Notes: a model not told the origin generated them from the letters alone. DNA of 7,888 nucleotides from an uncultured Eubacteriales bacterium (GCA_934700635.1 CAKUXU010000037.1:1-7888); one strand, 5' to 3'; shown: positions 1-7,320, counted from the stretch's first letter. Made by a program: numbers and translations.

Positions 1-1112
1 ATAATAAAGATAGGACTCCTCTTTATAATGGGCAAATTAAATCTATTGGTCCAAGATATTGTCCAAGTATTGAAGACAAAATAGTTAGATTTTCTGAAAA
101 AGAAAGACATCAAATGTTTATAGAGCCTTGTGGAATAAATACCGAAGAGATGTATTTACAAGGCATGTCAACTTCACTTCCTGAGGATGTTCAAGTTGAA
201 ATGTACAGAACTATAAAAGGTCTTGAAAATGTACAAATTATGAGGCCTGCTTATGCTATAGAATATGATATAGCTGATCCTACTCAGCTTTATGCTTCGC
301 TTGAATTTAAAAATCATTCTGGATTATATGGTGCGGGACAATTTAACGGAAGTTCCGGATATGAAGAAGCTGCTGCACAAGGTTTAGTTGCTGGGATAAA
401 TGCTGCATTAAAGGTAAAAAATGAGCCTCCGTTAATTCTAGATAGAGCAGGGTCCTATATTGGAACTTTAATTGATGATTTAGTTACAAAGGGTGTTAGC
501 GATCCTTACCGTATGATGACTTCACGTTCTGAATACAGGCTTATTTTAAGGCAGGATAATGCCGATGAACGTCTTACACCCATAGGCCGAAAAATAGGTT
601 TGGTTGACGATTTAACGTGGGAAGAATTTTGTAAAAGGAAGTTACTAAAAGAAAAGGAACTTGAAAGAATTAAAAACGTTAATATTCCTCCTTCGGACAG
701 CCTTTCTTTGGTTTTAGAATCTAAAGGTACAGCTCCAATTTTAACAGGAACAAAAATGTCAGAATTGCTTAAAAGACCTCAAGTAACTTATGGTGATCTT
801 AAAGATTTTGATATCACAAGACCAGAAATTGATGAAAGTATTTTTGAAAAAGTTGAAATTGAAATCAAGTACGAAGGATATATAAAACGACAGCTTAAAC
901 AAGTTGAGCAAATGAGAAAGCTTGAAAGCAAGCTTTTACCTAGTGGTGTAAATTATTCTGATATTCGAGGATTAAGACTTGAAGCGATAGAAAAATTAAA
1001 TAAAATAAAACCACTTAATTTGGGTCAAGCTTCGAGAATTTCCGGAGTTAGCCCGGCGGATATATCGGTAATTATGATTTGGCTTTCAACAAAAAATAAG
1101 AAAGAGGTTTAA
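1..1112 (+). CDS. mnmG: tRNA uridine-5-carboxymethylaminomethyl modification enzyme MnmG (GidA), 3' part
   Basis: This is the C-terminal 369 residues of MnmG; the reading frame is already open at base 3 and the start lies outside the window. MnmG is a cytoplasmic FAD enzyme that works with the GTPase MnmE to modify U34 in the wobble position of certain tRNAs. The visible part begins just before the conserved [11 protein letters not shown] segment and continues through the glycine-rich [18 protein letters not shown] stretch that closes the FAD domain. The [23 protein letters not shown] block of the family follows. The helical C-terminal domain that binds MnmE and tRNA has the typical [16 protein letters not shown] signature near the end. 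About 250 N-terminal residues, including the dinucleotide-binding fold, are missing only because the window starts here. The stop codon is four bases before the rsmG start, which is the common mnmG-rsmG pairing. Confidence 0.97.
   Translation, partial: NKDRTPLYNGQIKSIGPRYCPSIEDKIVRFSEKERHQMFIEPCGINTEEMYLQGMSTSLPEDVQVEMYRTIKGLENVQIMRPAYAIEYDIADPTQLYASLEFKNHSGLYGAGQFNGSSGYEEAAAQGLVAGINAALKVKNEPPLILDRAGSYIGTLIDDLVTKGVSDPYRMMTSRSEYRLILRQDNADERLTPIGRKIGLVDDLTWEEFCKRKLLKEKELERIKNVNIPPSDSLSLVLESKGTAPILTGTKMSELLKRPQVTYGDLKDFDITRPEIDESIFEKVEIEIKYEGYIKRQLKQVEQMRKLESKLLPSGVNYSDIRGLRLEAIEKLNKIKPLNLGQASRISGVSPADISVIMIWLSTKNKKEV
1104..1107 (+). promoter_or_regulatory. Ribosome binding site deciding the TTG start of rsmG
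   Basis: GAGG lies nine bases before the TTG at 1117 and overlaps the last codons of mnmG. It supports the TTG as the start, with translation closely following mnmG. Confidence 0.6.
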
Positions 1113-1116
1113 AACT

Positions 1117-1821
1117 TTGGAACTTTTAAAGGAAGAAGCTAAAAAAATAGGAATAAACCTTAATGATGATCAAATTAATAAATTTAATATTTATATGGAT
1201 TATCTTCTTGAATACAATTCTCATACAAATCTTACGTCTATAAAAGATCCTGAAGATGTGATTATAAAGCATTTTCTTGACAGTATATTTATAGAAAAAT
1301 TTTTGAATATAAAAGAAAATTCGAAAGTTGTTGATATCGGAACAGGTGCAGGATTTCCTGGGGTTCCTCTTAAAATTTGCAGTCCCGGAATAGATCTTAC
1401 ATTGATTGACAGCCTTAATAAAAGAATAACGTTTTTAAAAAATTTAGTTTCAAAACTTGATTTAAAAGCAGATGTTTTTCATGCAAGAGCTGAAGAATTT
1501 GGAAATAATCCTAAATTCAGAGAGAAATTTGATTTAGTAGTTTCGAGAGCAGTAGCTCCGCTTAACATACTTTGTGAATATTGCCTTCCCTATGTTAAAG
1601 TAGGTGGATGTTTTGCAGCTATGAAAGGTCCTGTTATTTTGGAAGAACTTAAAAACTCTGAAAATGCAATTTCTTCTTTGGGTGGTAATTTGGAGGCAGA
1701 GTTTTCTTTTGAATTACCTTTTGAAAAAGGAAAAAGAACTATATTAATTGTAAGAAAAAGTAAAAATACTCCTAAAGTATATCCAAGAAAAAATTCTAAA
1801 ATATCTTCAAATCCTTTATAG
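1117..1821 (+). CDS. rsmG: 16S rRNA (guanine-527-N7)-methyltransferase RsmG (GidB)
   Basis: RsmG transfers a methyl group from S-adenosylmethionine to N7 of G527 in 16S rRNA; loss of the enzyme in other bacteria gives low-level streptomycin resistance. The 234-residue length is normal for the family. Family landmarks are visible in order: NLTSIKDPEDVIIKHFLDS at residues 38-56, the SAM-binding loop VVDIGTGAGFPGVPLKI at 71-87, the acidic residue that ends the next strand (LIDS, 96-99), and SRAVAPL at 143-149 leading into the KVGGCFAAMKG strand. The C-terminal YPRK tail is also typical. The start is TTG with GAGG nine bases upstream, and the protein sequence aligns with the family from that residue. 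The gene follows mnmG by four bases, so the two are almost certainly co-transcribed. Confidence 0.96.
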   Translation: MELLKEEAKKIGINLNDDQINKFNIYMDYLLEYNSHTNLTSIKDPEDVIIKHFLDSIFIEKFLNIKENSKVVDIGTGAGFPGVPLKICSPGIDLTLIDSLNKRITFLKNLVSKLDLKADVFHARAEEFGNNPKFREKFDLVVSRAVAPLNILCEYCLPYVKVGGCFAAMKGPVILEELKNSENAISSLGGNLEAEFSFELPFEKGKRTILIVRKSKNTPKVYPRKNSKISSNPL

Positions 1822-1842
1822 TAAATGTTTTTTGTTTATGAT
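1815..1842 (+). promoter_or_regulatory. Possible weak promoter upstream of serS
   Basis: A TTTATA at 1815-1820 and a TATGAT at 1837-1842 are separated by 16 bases and resemble sigma-70 type -35 and -10 boxes (about four and five matches of six). In sequence this rich in A and T such pairs occur by chance, so this is only a candidate. Confidence 0.25.
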
Positions 1843-1849
1843 ATATTAA

Positions 1850-1877
1850 TTAAGTGACGTTACTTAAAAAATTTTTT
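1850..1877 (+). terminator. Hairpin plus T-run between rsmG and serS, possible weak terminator or attenuator
   Basis: The 18-base near-palindrome TTAAGTGACGTTACTTAA (1850-1867) can fold into a stem of about seven pairs including one G-U. Four As and six Ts (1872-1877) follow it. It ends only a few bases before the serS ribosome binding site. It could stop some rsmG transcripts, be an operator, or do nothing. No T-box element is present; the 73-base gap is too short for one. Confidence 0.35.
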
Positions 1878-1880
1878 GAT

Positions 1881-1885
1881 AGGAG
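1881..1885 (+). promoter_or_regulatory. Ribosome binding site deciding the GTG start of serS
   Basis: AGGAG lies nine bases before the GTG at 1895, which gives the expected SerS N-terminus ([12 protein letters not shown]). Confidence 0.7.
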
Positions 1886-1894
1886 TTGTTTTAA

Positions 1895-3163
1895 GTGTTA
1901 GATATTAAAATTATTAGAAGTAATCCCGATTTAGTTAAAAATGCTATGAAAAAAAGAAATTTAAATTTTGATGAAGTTATCGACAGAATTCTTGAGATAG
2001 ACAGTAGCAGAAGAAATCTTATGACTGAAATGGAGAAAAACAAATCTGTTCAGAATTCTATGAATAAGAAAATACCTGCAATGAAAAAGTCAGGTGAAGA
2101 TATTTCTGGAGTTATGAATGATATGAAAGAATTGTCACTTAAAATTTCCGAAATGAAAAATAAAATTTCTTCTCTTGAGACAGAACAAAAAAATAAGATT
2201 CTTTCTATACCTAATATGCTTAATGAAGAAGTTCCCAAAGGTAAAGACGATTCTCAAAATTTAGAAATAAGAAAATGGGGCGAGCCAAGAAAAGATGATG
2301 TTTTACCTCACTGGGAGATCGGAAAAAATTTAGATATTTTAGACCCAGAAAGAGCAGCAAAGGTTACAGGTACAAGATTTCATTTTTATAAAGATTTAGG
2401 AGCACGTCTTGAAAGATCGGTTATTAATTTCTTTCTTGATACCCACACTTCAATGGGATATAAAGAAATTTTGCCTCCCTTTATAGTGAATACCGCCTCT
2501 CTTTACGGTACGGGACAACTTCCTAAATTTGATAATGGATTTAAACTTGAAGATACAGATTATTATTTGATTCCTACAGCTGAAGTACCTGTTACAAATA
2601 TGCATCGAGATGAAATTTTAGATGGAAAAAGTTTACCTATAAAATATTGCGCGTATTCAGCGTGTTTCCGTTCAGAGGCAGGAGCAGCAGGACGTGACAC
2701 TCGTGGCCTTGTAAGACAACATCAGTTTAATAAAGTAGAACTTGTTAAATTTTGTAAACCAGAAAATTCATATAAAGAGCTCGAAGATTTAACTTTGCAT
2801 GTTGAAAAATTATTACAGCTTCTTAATTTACCATACAGAGTAGTATGTTTATGTTCTGGAGATACTGGTTTTTGTTCTGCAAAAACTTATGATATTGAAG
2901 TTTGGATGCCTTCATATAAGCGTTATGTTGAAATTTCTTCTTGTTCAAACTTTGAAGATTATCAAGCTAGAAGATTACAAGCCCGTTATAAAGATAATCC
3001 TCAAGACAAAGCTCAACTTGTTCACACACTTAACGGATCTGGACTTGCAGTAGGAAGAACAGTTGCAGCAATACTTGAGAATTATCAAAACGCTGAAGGA
3101 AACGTTATTGTTCCTGAGGTTTTAAGAAAATATATGGGAACTGATTTAATATCAAAAAAGTAA
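1895..3163 (+). CDS. serS: Seryl-tRNA synthetase
   Basis: SerS is a cytoplasmic class II aminoacyl-tRNA synthetase that activates serine with ATP and charges tRNA-Ser. At 422 residues it has the usual bacterial length. Residues 1 to about 110 form the N-terminal domain, with the lysine- and glutamate-rich antiparallel coiled-coil arm (about 35-100) that contacts the long variable arm of tRNA-Ser. The catalytic core follows: motif 1 around [12 protein letters not shown] (188-199), the serine-site TAEVP (228-232), motif 2 [15 protein letters not shown] (257-271) with the ATP-contacting arginines, and motif 3 [16 protein letters not shown] (381-396). All key residues appear intact. The start is GTG with AGGAG nine bases upstream. 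No terminator is visible in the 23 bases between serS and the next gene. Confidence 0.98.
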   Translation: MLDIKIIRSNPDLVKNAMKKRNLNFDEVIDRILEIDSSRRNLMTEMEKNKSVQNSMNKKIPAMKKSGEDISGVMNDMKELSLKISEMKNKISSLETEQKNKILSIPNMLNEEVPKGKDDSQNLEIRKWGEPRKDDVLPHWEIGKNLDILDPERAAKVTGTRFHFYKDLGARLERSVINFFLDTHTSMGYKEILPPFIVNTASLYGTGQLPKFDNGFKLEDTDYYLIPTAEVPVTNMHRDEILDGKSLPIKYCAYSACFRSEAGAAGRDTRGLVRQHQFNKVELVKFCKPENSYKELEDLTLHVEKLLQLLNLPYRVVCLCSGDTGFCSAKTYDIEVWMPSYKRYVEISSCSNFEDYQARRLQARYKDNPQDKAQLVHTLNGSGLAVGRTVAAILENYQNAEGNVIVPEVLRKYMGTDLISKK

Positions 3164-3172
3164 AGTATAAAT

Positions 3173-3180
3173 AAGGAGGT
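3173..3180 (+). promoter_or_regulatory. Strong ribosome binding site for the GTG start at 3187
   Basis: AAGGAGGT is a complete Shine-Dalgarno sequence, six bases before GTG 3187. It is the strongest such site in the window, suggesting the first exported-protein gene is well translated. Confidence 0.8.
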
Positions 3181-3186
3181 ATTACT

Positions 3187-3939
3187 GTGAATCTAAAATT
3201 TTTGTCCGTAATTTTGTCAATGAGTATGGTCGCTACTCCGGCAATGGCAATGGACAACATGTACAGTTCTGCGCCAGCTAGTATCGACACATCACCAATA
3301 TATAGAGAACCTGAAAATTTTTATGAGGCGATGATGGTTGCCTACCATTCGCTGAATATGCCTACAGAATGTTTTAGAGATAGTTACAATAAGCATATGG
3401 GTAGAGTTAGTGGAATTGAGATTTTTCCTATAGCTGGGAAAAGTTTAATAAAGTCTTTAGCTCAAAGAATCTGCTATATTTCTTTTGTTGAGTATATTCA
3501 ATTTTGTCAATATTCAGAAGTAATTTTAAATAATCTTTACGTTACTGAAAGAACAAATTATTATATTGATTATTTAAAAAATTTATGGTCAAAAAAATTA
3601 AAATGCTTTGGTGAAGATGAAAATAATCAAAAAGCAACGGCACTGCTTTTAAATATTTTAATTTTAATGAGATATTGTATTGATAGTTCACAGAATGACA
3701 ATGACAAATACAAAGAAACACTTGATTGGGAGTTTTTTGAAAGAAAGACTTTAAAAGATTTTAGTTCTAATTTTTTATTGTCGATTGAAACAGGTTCTTA
3801 TGATTATGCAGAGAATCGTAGACAATTTTTTCATGACATAGCTGAGGAGATTATATATAAGCTGCAAGGATGCGGATTACTTCCCATTAGTGATTACATA
3901 CTAGGTTTAGCATATGAACTAGAAAATCTTGCAATATAG
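3187..3939 (+). CDS. Exported protein of unknown function (secreted protein 1), cysteine-containing, mostly helical
   Basis: I do not recognise this 250-residue protein. Residues 1-21 look like a cleavable Sec signal peptide: a lysine at 4, a hydrophobic core, and an A-M-A site that would leave residue 22 onward as the mature protein. The mature part starts with a short Ser/Pro-rich stretch (about 25-43). Regular alternation of charged and hydrophobic residues then suggests alpha-helices. It has six cysteines (62, 96, 107, 140, 164, 229) and no sorting motif, lipobox or obvious catalytic signature. The C-terminal 22 residues start with CGL, as in the next gene's product, suggesting distant paralogy. 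The start is GTG behind a strong ribosome binding site, 23 bases after serS. The next gene follows 39 bases later without a terminator. It looks more AT-rich than serS. That it is exported is well supported; any role is unknown. Confidence 0.85.
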   Translation: MNLKFLSVILSMSMVATPAMAMDNMYSSAPASIDTSPIYREPENFYEAMMVAYHSLNMPTECFRDSYNKHMGRVSGIEIFPIAGKSLIKSLAQRICYISFVEYIQFCQYSEVILNNLYVTERTNYYIDYLKNLWSKKLKCFGEDENNQKATALLLNILILMRYCIDSSQNDNDKYKETLDWEFFERKTLKDFSSNFLLSIETGSYDYAENRRQFFHDIAEEIIYKLQGCGLLPISDYILGLAYELENLAI

Positions 3940-3978
3940 GGCTTTGCAGAAAATTAATATGTTAATATGGAGGTTTGT

Positions 3979-4815
3979 ATGAATAAATTTTTTAGTAAAT
4001 TTTTAGCATGCATAGCAACATCTCTTATTTTTAACGTTTTTAGTAGTTCTACACATGCAAGTTATAAGAATAAACCATTAAAAATTGAAGATTCATCAAA
4101 AAGCTCTATTTTAAGAGATAGTTTTGAAGATAATAATGATAATGGTTTATTTTCTACTCATAGATGCGAAAAAAAAATAACATTGCCTAATGATGAAATT
4201 TTAAGTCATATTTTTTCAACTAAAATTATCAAAGATAGGACATATATTATTGAGACTATACGAAATATATCGTCAGATAACGTTGTAGAAGAAAATGCTT
4301 ATAATTCATTTGATTTTAAGGAATTTAGCTATTGCTTTGACAGAGGTAAACTAAATATAAATGATTTGGTAAAACTTTCCGAGCTTGCATATACCACATT
4401 TAAACTTCAATATATAGAAAGACAACCGTATAAATTTTTCGTAAATAATTTTTCAGAATATAGAAATATGGAATATTTAAGAATATTTAGTGAAAGTCTG
4501 ACCGGTTTTTTAAATGACGGAATTTTTTGCGACAAAGTAATAGAAAATAGAAATATGAAATCATTTTTTGAGATTATGATTATTATTAATTGTGCTTTAG
4601 ATAATGATTTTAATCCTGGTATTTTGAATTTTAACCATTATAATAATTTAAAAAATTTATTACTTTCATCAAATTTATCTGAAAGAGATATTTTTGAAAA
4701 AGTCTCTATATCTTTGAAATGTATTAAAGAATATATGGATATTTCATGTGGTTTAAGCAGTGCATATGCTATGGATATTTTGATAATGGATTTGTTGAGT
4801 TATATAGAATTATAG
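3979..4815 (+). CDS. Exported protein of unknown function (secreted protein 2), possible paralogue of secreted protein 1
   Basis: This 278-residue protein matches no family I know. An in-frame ATG lies 12 bases upstream (3967), but GGAGG at 3969-3973 sits five bases before ATG 3979. The later start also gives a clean signal peptide: lysines at 3 and 7, a hydrophobic core, and a likely cut after THA near residue 27. A hydrophilic, Ser/Asp/Asn-rich stretch follows (about 28-62). The rest alternates polar and hydrophobic residues like a helical domain. Mature cysteines are at 63, 119, 184, 205, 248 and 257. The segment from residue 197 to the end can be laid beside residues 153-250 of the preceding gene's product: a hydrophobic helix ending Cys-x-(x)-Asp, a later R-x-x-F, and a CGL exactly 22 residues from the C-terminus. 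The gene ends 18 bases before the next start, so co-transcription is likely. Confidence 0.85.
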   Translation: MNKFFSKFLACIATSLIFNVFSSSTHASYKNKPLKIEDSSKSSILRDSFEDNNDNGLFSTHRCEKKITLPNDEILSHIFSTKIIKDRTYIIETIRNISSDNVVEENAYNSFDFKEFSYCFDRGKLNINDLVKLSELAYTTFKLQYIERQPYKFFVNNFSEYRNMEYLRIFSESLTGFLNDGIFCDKVIENRNMKSFFEIMIIINCALDNDFNPGILNFNHYNNLKNLLLSSNLSERDIFEKVSISLKCIKEYMDISCGLSSAYAMDILIMDLLSYIEL

Positions 4816-4833
4816 GGGAATATTATTATTATT

Positions 4834-5898
4834 ATGAATAGAGGAAAAGTATTAAGTAAATTGCTATCACTATTCCTTGCAGGTATTGTTATAGGATTAA
4901 ATAGTGTAAGTTATTTTGTTTATTCTACAGGATCAAAAAATGAAAATAACAAAAGTAATTCTGTTCCTGATGAATCCAAAGTAGAATTTACAGAATTTGG
5001 TTTGCAAGATAGTACATATCAAAATACAGTACACCAGGAATTTTTAAAAGGTTTGGAATCAAAAGAAAATAAACTCCCTAAATTAGTGACAGAAAAAGAA
5101 AAAACTGTTCCTAAAAAAGCAAAATATACAAAAGATGTAAAATATGCAAAGGTATCAGAAAATTTAAATAAAGTTGATGTAGGAAAACCTGTTTCAGTGT
5201 ACGGACGTTTTATAGATTCTGAAGTAAATTTATATGGTGTGTGGTCAGACTTTAAATTTGATTTTAGATTTATAAATAATGAATTTATCCAGGGAATCGA
5301 TTACGAAGGAGATATTTTAAAAAGTATTAATTTTATTGCTACCAATTTTTGTAATCTATTTTGTGGATTATATTATCCTTTATATTGTAGTTGTAAACCT
5401 ACAGAACAATTTAATTTTTCTGTTAAAAATATAAAAGATGTAATTTATTTCTGTGTAAAATCTGTAGATGCTTGTTTTGATTTTCAAGCTTGTAACAGTA
5501 AAGATAAAAAAATTTTTCAAGAAAATGTGGATAATTATTCTCAAAGAGCTAAACATATTATTTATCGTGCGGTTTCTGCTATGACGCTCATAAACATTTA
5601 TGATTTATATTTTTCATCTCAAAATGAAAATAAATATGGTTATAAAGATTTTATAGAAGAATGTTTTGTAATGGAACACATGCTAAGAACTGCTTACAAC
5701 AATGTCGAAAAAGTAGCTCTTTTTCGAGGCTATCCCGTTGAAAGAATGAGGGTGCTAAGTTTGTCTTTGAATTTGTTTCGCGATATTTTAATTCAATTTT
5801 CAAATGCTAATAGTACAGAAAACAATGGACAATTTAATGCTCAAATCGGTGGTATTGATGATGTTTTAATAGATATTTTAGGGTCTGATATTAAATAA
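4834..5898 (+). CDS. Exported or membrane-anchored protein of unknown function (secreted protein 3), cysteine-rich
   Basis: I do not recognise this 354-residue product, the largest of the group. A basic N-terminus (Arg3, Lys5, Lys9) precedes a hydrophobic segment at about 10-30. No clear A-x-A cut site is visible, so it may stay anchored in the membrane or be cut later. Residues about 35-115 are a hydrophilic Lys/Glu/Ser/Asn-rich linker with near-repeats around KYTKDVKYAKV. A globular part follows. It holds FDFRF (142-146), which resembles a motif in the next two exported proteins, and a cysteine-rich stretch (173, 177, 185, 187, 207, 214, 220); an eighth cysteine is at 277. The last 100 residues look helical. 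The ATG is preceded by AGGGG 15 bases upstream, with four ATT triplets in between, so the spacing is unusually long. The next gene begins 33 bases after the stop. Confidence 0.85.
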   Translation: MNRGKVLSKLLSLFLAGIVIGLNSVSYFVYSTGSKNENNKSNSVPDESKVEFTEFGLQDSTYQNTVHQEFLKGLESKENKLPKLVTEKEKTVPKKAKYTKDVKYAKVSENLNKVDVGKPVSVYGRFIDSEVNLYGVWSDFKFDFRFINNEFIQGIDYEGDILKSINFIATNFCNLFCGLYYPLYCSCKPTEQFNFSVKNIKDVIYFCVKSVDACFDFQACNSKDKKIFQENVDNYSQRAKHIIYRAVSAMTLINIYDLYFSSQNENKYGYKDFIEECFVMEHMLRTAYNNVEKVALFRGYPVERMRVLSLSLNLFRDILIQFSNANSTENNGQFNAQIGGIDDVLIDILGSDIK

Positions 5899-5931
5899 GT
5901 ATTGAAAGTTTTAGAAAGTGACGGAAAATTT

Positions 5932-6528
5932 ATGAAAAAATTTATTTGCTTATTATTAATGTTTTTTTCTATAGTAACAACTGGTATTGGAAAAGTTTCC
6001 GCAGTAGGAGACCAAGAATTTATTGAGATAATTAAAGAAAAATTCCAAGATCAAAATGCAAGCGATTATATAACTATTGATTTTGATTATAATTTTGATT
6101 CTAGGGAATATAGATACACAAATTTTGCTGATTGGATAAAGCAAAACTTTAATAATATTGATGGATTCGAAAATAAAATTTTGAGTCTAAGTAATAATGG
6201 ACAAAATCAAATAGTTGTTAGTAAAAATCCTTTAGAAAGTTGGATACTTGCTTTATTTATAATGTGTTCAAATATAGATTCAAGAATTAATAATAGTAGA
6301 ATGCATGGAGGCGTACTTGAATATTATTTAAAAGAGGAATACATACGCTCTTTTTGTAAAGATGCTGGTGTGCCATTGAATGAAAGTGTATACAGAATTT
6401 GTAATGGGTTTTGGAGAGTTTGCAATGAAGTAAAACCTTTAATAGATAAACTTTATAATGATAAAAAAGAAGTATGTGAAGCTAATATGAAATCATTGGA
6501 AAGATTTTTTGAGAGGATTAATTCATAA
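5932..6528 (+). CDS. Exported protein of unknown function (secreted protein 4)
   Basis: This 198-residue protein belongs to no family I recognise. An in-frame TTG lies upstream at 5902, but it has no ribosome binding site and would put ten mostly polar residues before the signal peptide. ATG 5932, with a weak GGA six to nine bases upstream, starts directly at MKK. The signal peptide runs through a hydrophobic core to KVSA, giving a likely cut after residue 24. The mature part opens with an acidic stretch, then a probable beta segment with FDYNF (51-55). A tryptophan/asparagine-rich middle (about 65-100) and a helical C-terminal half follow, with cysteines at 112, 142, 157, 164 and 182. It is the last gene of the run, and a strong terminator hairpin lies about 120 bases downstream. 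Its weak ribosome binding site suggests lower translation than the first gene of the run. Confidence 0.82.
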   Translation: MKKFICLLLMFFSIVTTGIGKVSAVGDQEFIEIIKEKFQDQNASDYITIDFDYNFDSREYRYTNFADWIKQNFNNIDGFENKILSLSNNGQNQIVVSKNPLESWILALFIMCSNIDSRINNSRMHGGVLEYYLKEEYIRSFCKDAGVPLNESVYRICNGFWRVCNEVKPLIDKLYNDKKEVCEANMKSLERFFERINS

Positions 6529-6651
6529 AAATAATAAAAAAATTTAAAGTTATTTTTATTAGTGATTTTATGTTTAAATAATCGCTTTAAATAAAAAACT
6601 CTTTAAAAATGTTCAGATATCAATCTTGTAAGACTATAGATAAAGATACAA

Positions 6652-6690
6652 TACTACTAATTAAGTATTTTAATTAGTAGTAATATTTTT
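6652..6690 (+). terminator. Rho-independent terminator after the exported-protein genes
   Basis: TACTACTAATTAA (6652-6664) and its exact reverse complement (6670-6682) form a 13-bp stem around a five-base GTATT loop, followed by ATATTTTTAT. The stem has only three G-C pairs but is perfect, and the T-rich run fits termination on the plus strand. It probably ends the transcript that includes the four exported-protein genes. Confidence 0.7.
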
Positions 6691-6928
6691 ATATATTAAA
6701 AAAATTATAATTTCTAACTCCATGATATTTCGAATAAATATAAAGACTTGTAAGTGTACGGAAATATATAGAAGAATTAGAGGTTTTCGTAAATAAAACT
6801 CTTTACTATAAATATGAATATTATAGAAATAAGACGTTTGGTAATGAAAAGAAGCTAGGAACTCTGTATTAGAAGATGAAAAGTATTGTATAGATGACGA
6901 TTGAAAAAGTTTTTTATAAGTGTTGAAA

Positions 6929-6965
6929 AAATAAGATTCGTAATGAAAATTACGGATCTTTATTT
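6929..6965. terminator. Hairpin with GAAA loop, probable terminator (either strand)
   Basis: The arms 6933-6944 and 6949-6960 pair over 12 positions, one of them T-G, and close a GAAA tetraloop. With one bulged base the stem extends to about 16 pairs. On the plus strand the following bases are TTATTT. On the minus strand a run of six Ts follows, a better terminator tail. No recognisable gene lies immediately upstream on either strand, so the hairpin may end an unannotated small RNA or be left from a lost gene. Confidence 0.5.
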
Positions 6966-7152
6966 AGTTGGTTATATATCAAAAAAAATTCTTTAGTAAA
7001 AAGTTTAATTCAATCTGCTGAAATTTGAATTTTCATGTTTATAAAGCTTTTTTATTATAGTAATATTTTGAATATGGTCAGATGCATGAACTTAGAATTC
7101 AAAGCAGTTTAGTTGATTTGTTGCCCATTATTTATAATTTTTGTTTTTTGAT

Positions 7153-7183
7153 TTGTATCTAAACATTTTAATAAAATTATTAT
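7153..7183 (+). promoter_or_regulatory. Possible promoter for the small exported-protein gene
   Basis: TTGTAT (7153-7158) and TATTAT (7178-7183) resemble -35 and -10 boxes, but the 19-base spacing is long. The -10 candidate lies inside the left arm of an inverted repeat. A transcript from here would have a leader of about 145 bases. Other weak candidates exist nearby, such as TATAGT at 7241-7246. Confidence 0.3.
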
Positions 7184-7208
7184 ACATGTGACTCATATGA
7201 AATAATAA
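7177..7208. repeat. Interrupted inverted repeat in the leader of the small exported-protein gene
   Basis: TTATTAT (7177-7183) pairs with ATAATAA (7202-7208), and inside them CATGTG (7185-7190) pairs with CATATG (7194-7199) around a three-base loop, with one G-T pair. Thirteen pairs in total with a small internal loop make a symmetric element. It overlaps the candidate -10 box, so it could be an operator or a leader-RNA hairpin. No T-run follows, so it is not a terminator. Confidence 0.4.
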
Positions 7209-7244
7209 GAGATGAATTATATTAATGGTATTGTAAAATTTATA

Positions 7245-7256
7245 GTTTTCGAAAAC
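7245..7256. repeat. Perfect 12-bp palindrome GTTTTCGAAAAC
   Basis: The sequence equals its own reverse complement and lies about 80 bases before the start of the small exported-protein gene, right after a TATAGT that could be a -10 box. It has the form of a small operator, but no regulator is identifiable here. Confidence 0.35.
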
Positions 7257-7320
7257 AAGGAGATGAAATTTTTTAAAATTACAGTACGGTTTATTTTTAA
7301 TCGTAATTTCTATTATATTT

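Noticed and set aside
2050..2238. Minus-strand open frame inside serS
   Set aside because: It is antisense to the coiled-coil arm of an intact, well-recognised serS and has no supporting start context.
3105..3290. Minus-strand open frame across the serS end and the next gene
   Set aside because: It overlaps the end of serS and the strong ribosome binding site and signal peptide of the following gene on the other strand.
5956..6144. Minus-strand open frame inside secreted protein 4
   Set aside because: It lies opposite the signal peptide and mature start of a better supported plus-strand gene.
3187..6528. Toxin-antitoxin, phage defence or CRISPR-associated system
   Set aside because: No nuclease, helicase, ATPase or DNA-binding motif and no repeats are visible; all the proteins carry export signals, which does not fit intracellular defence.
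6532..6561. AT-only inverted repeat just after the stop of secreted protein 4
   Set aside because: The nine pairs are all A-T in a very AT-rich stretch with a 12-base loop and no clear T-run; the perfect hairpin at 6652-6682 is the better terminator.
6573..6594. Direct repeat TTTAAATAA
   Set aside because: Two copies of a nine-base A/T word are expected by chance at this base composition.
6729..6768. Inverted repeat ATATTTC / GAAATAT
   Set aside because: Seven pairs with a spacing of roughly 30 bases in AT-rich sequence; no T-run and no nearby gene to support a function.
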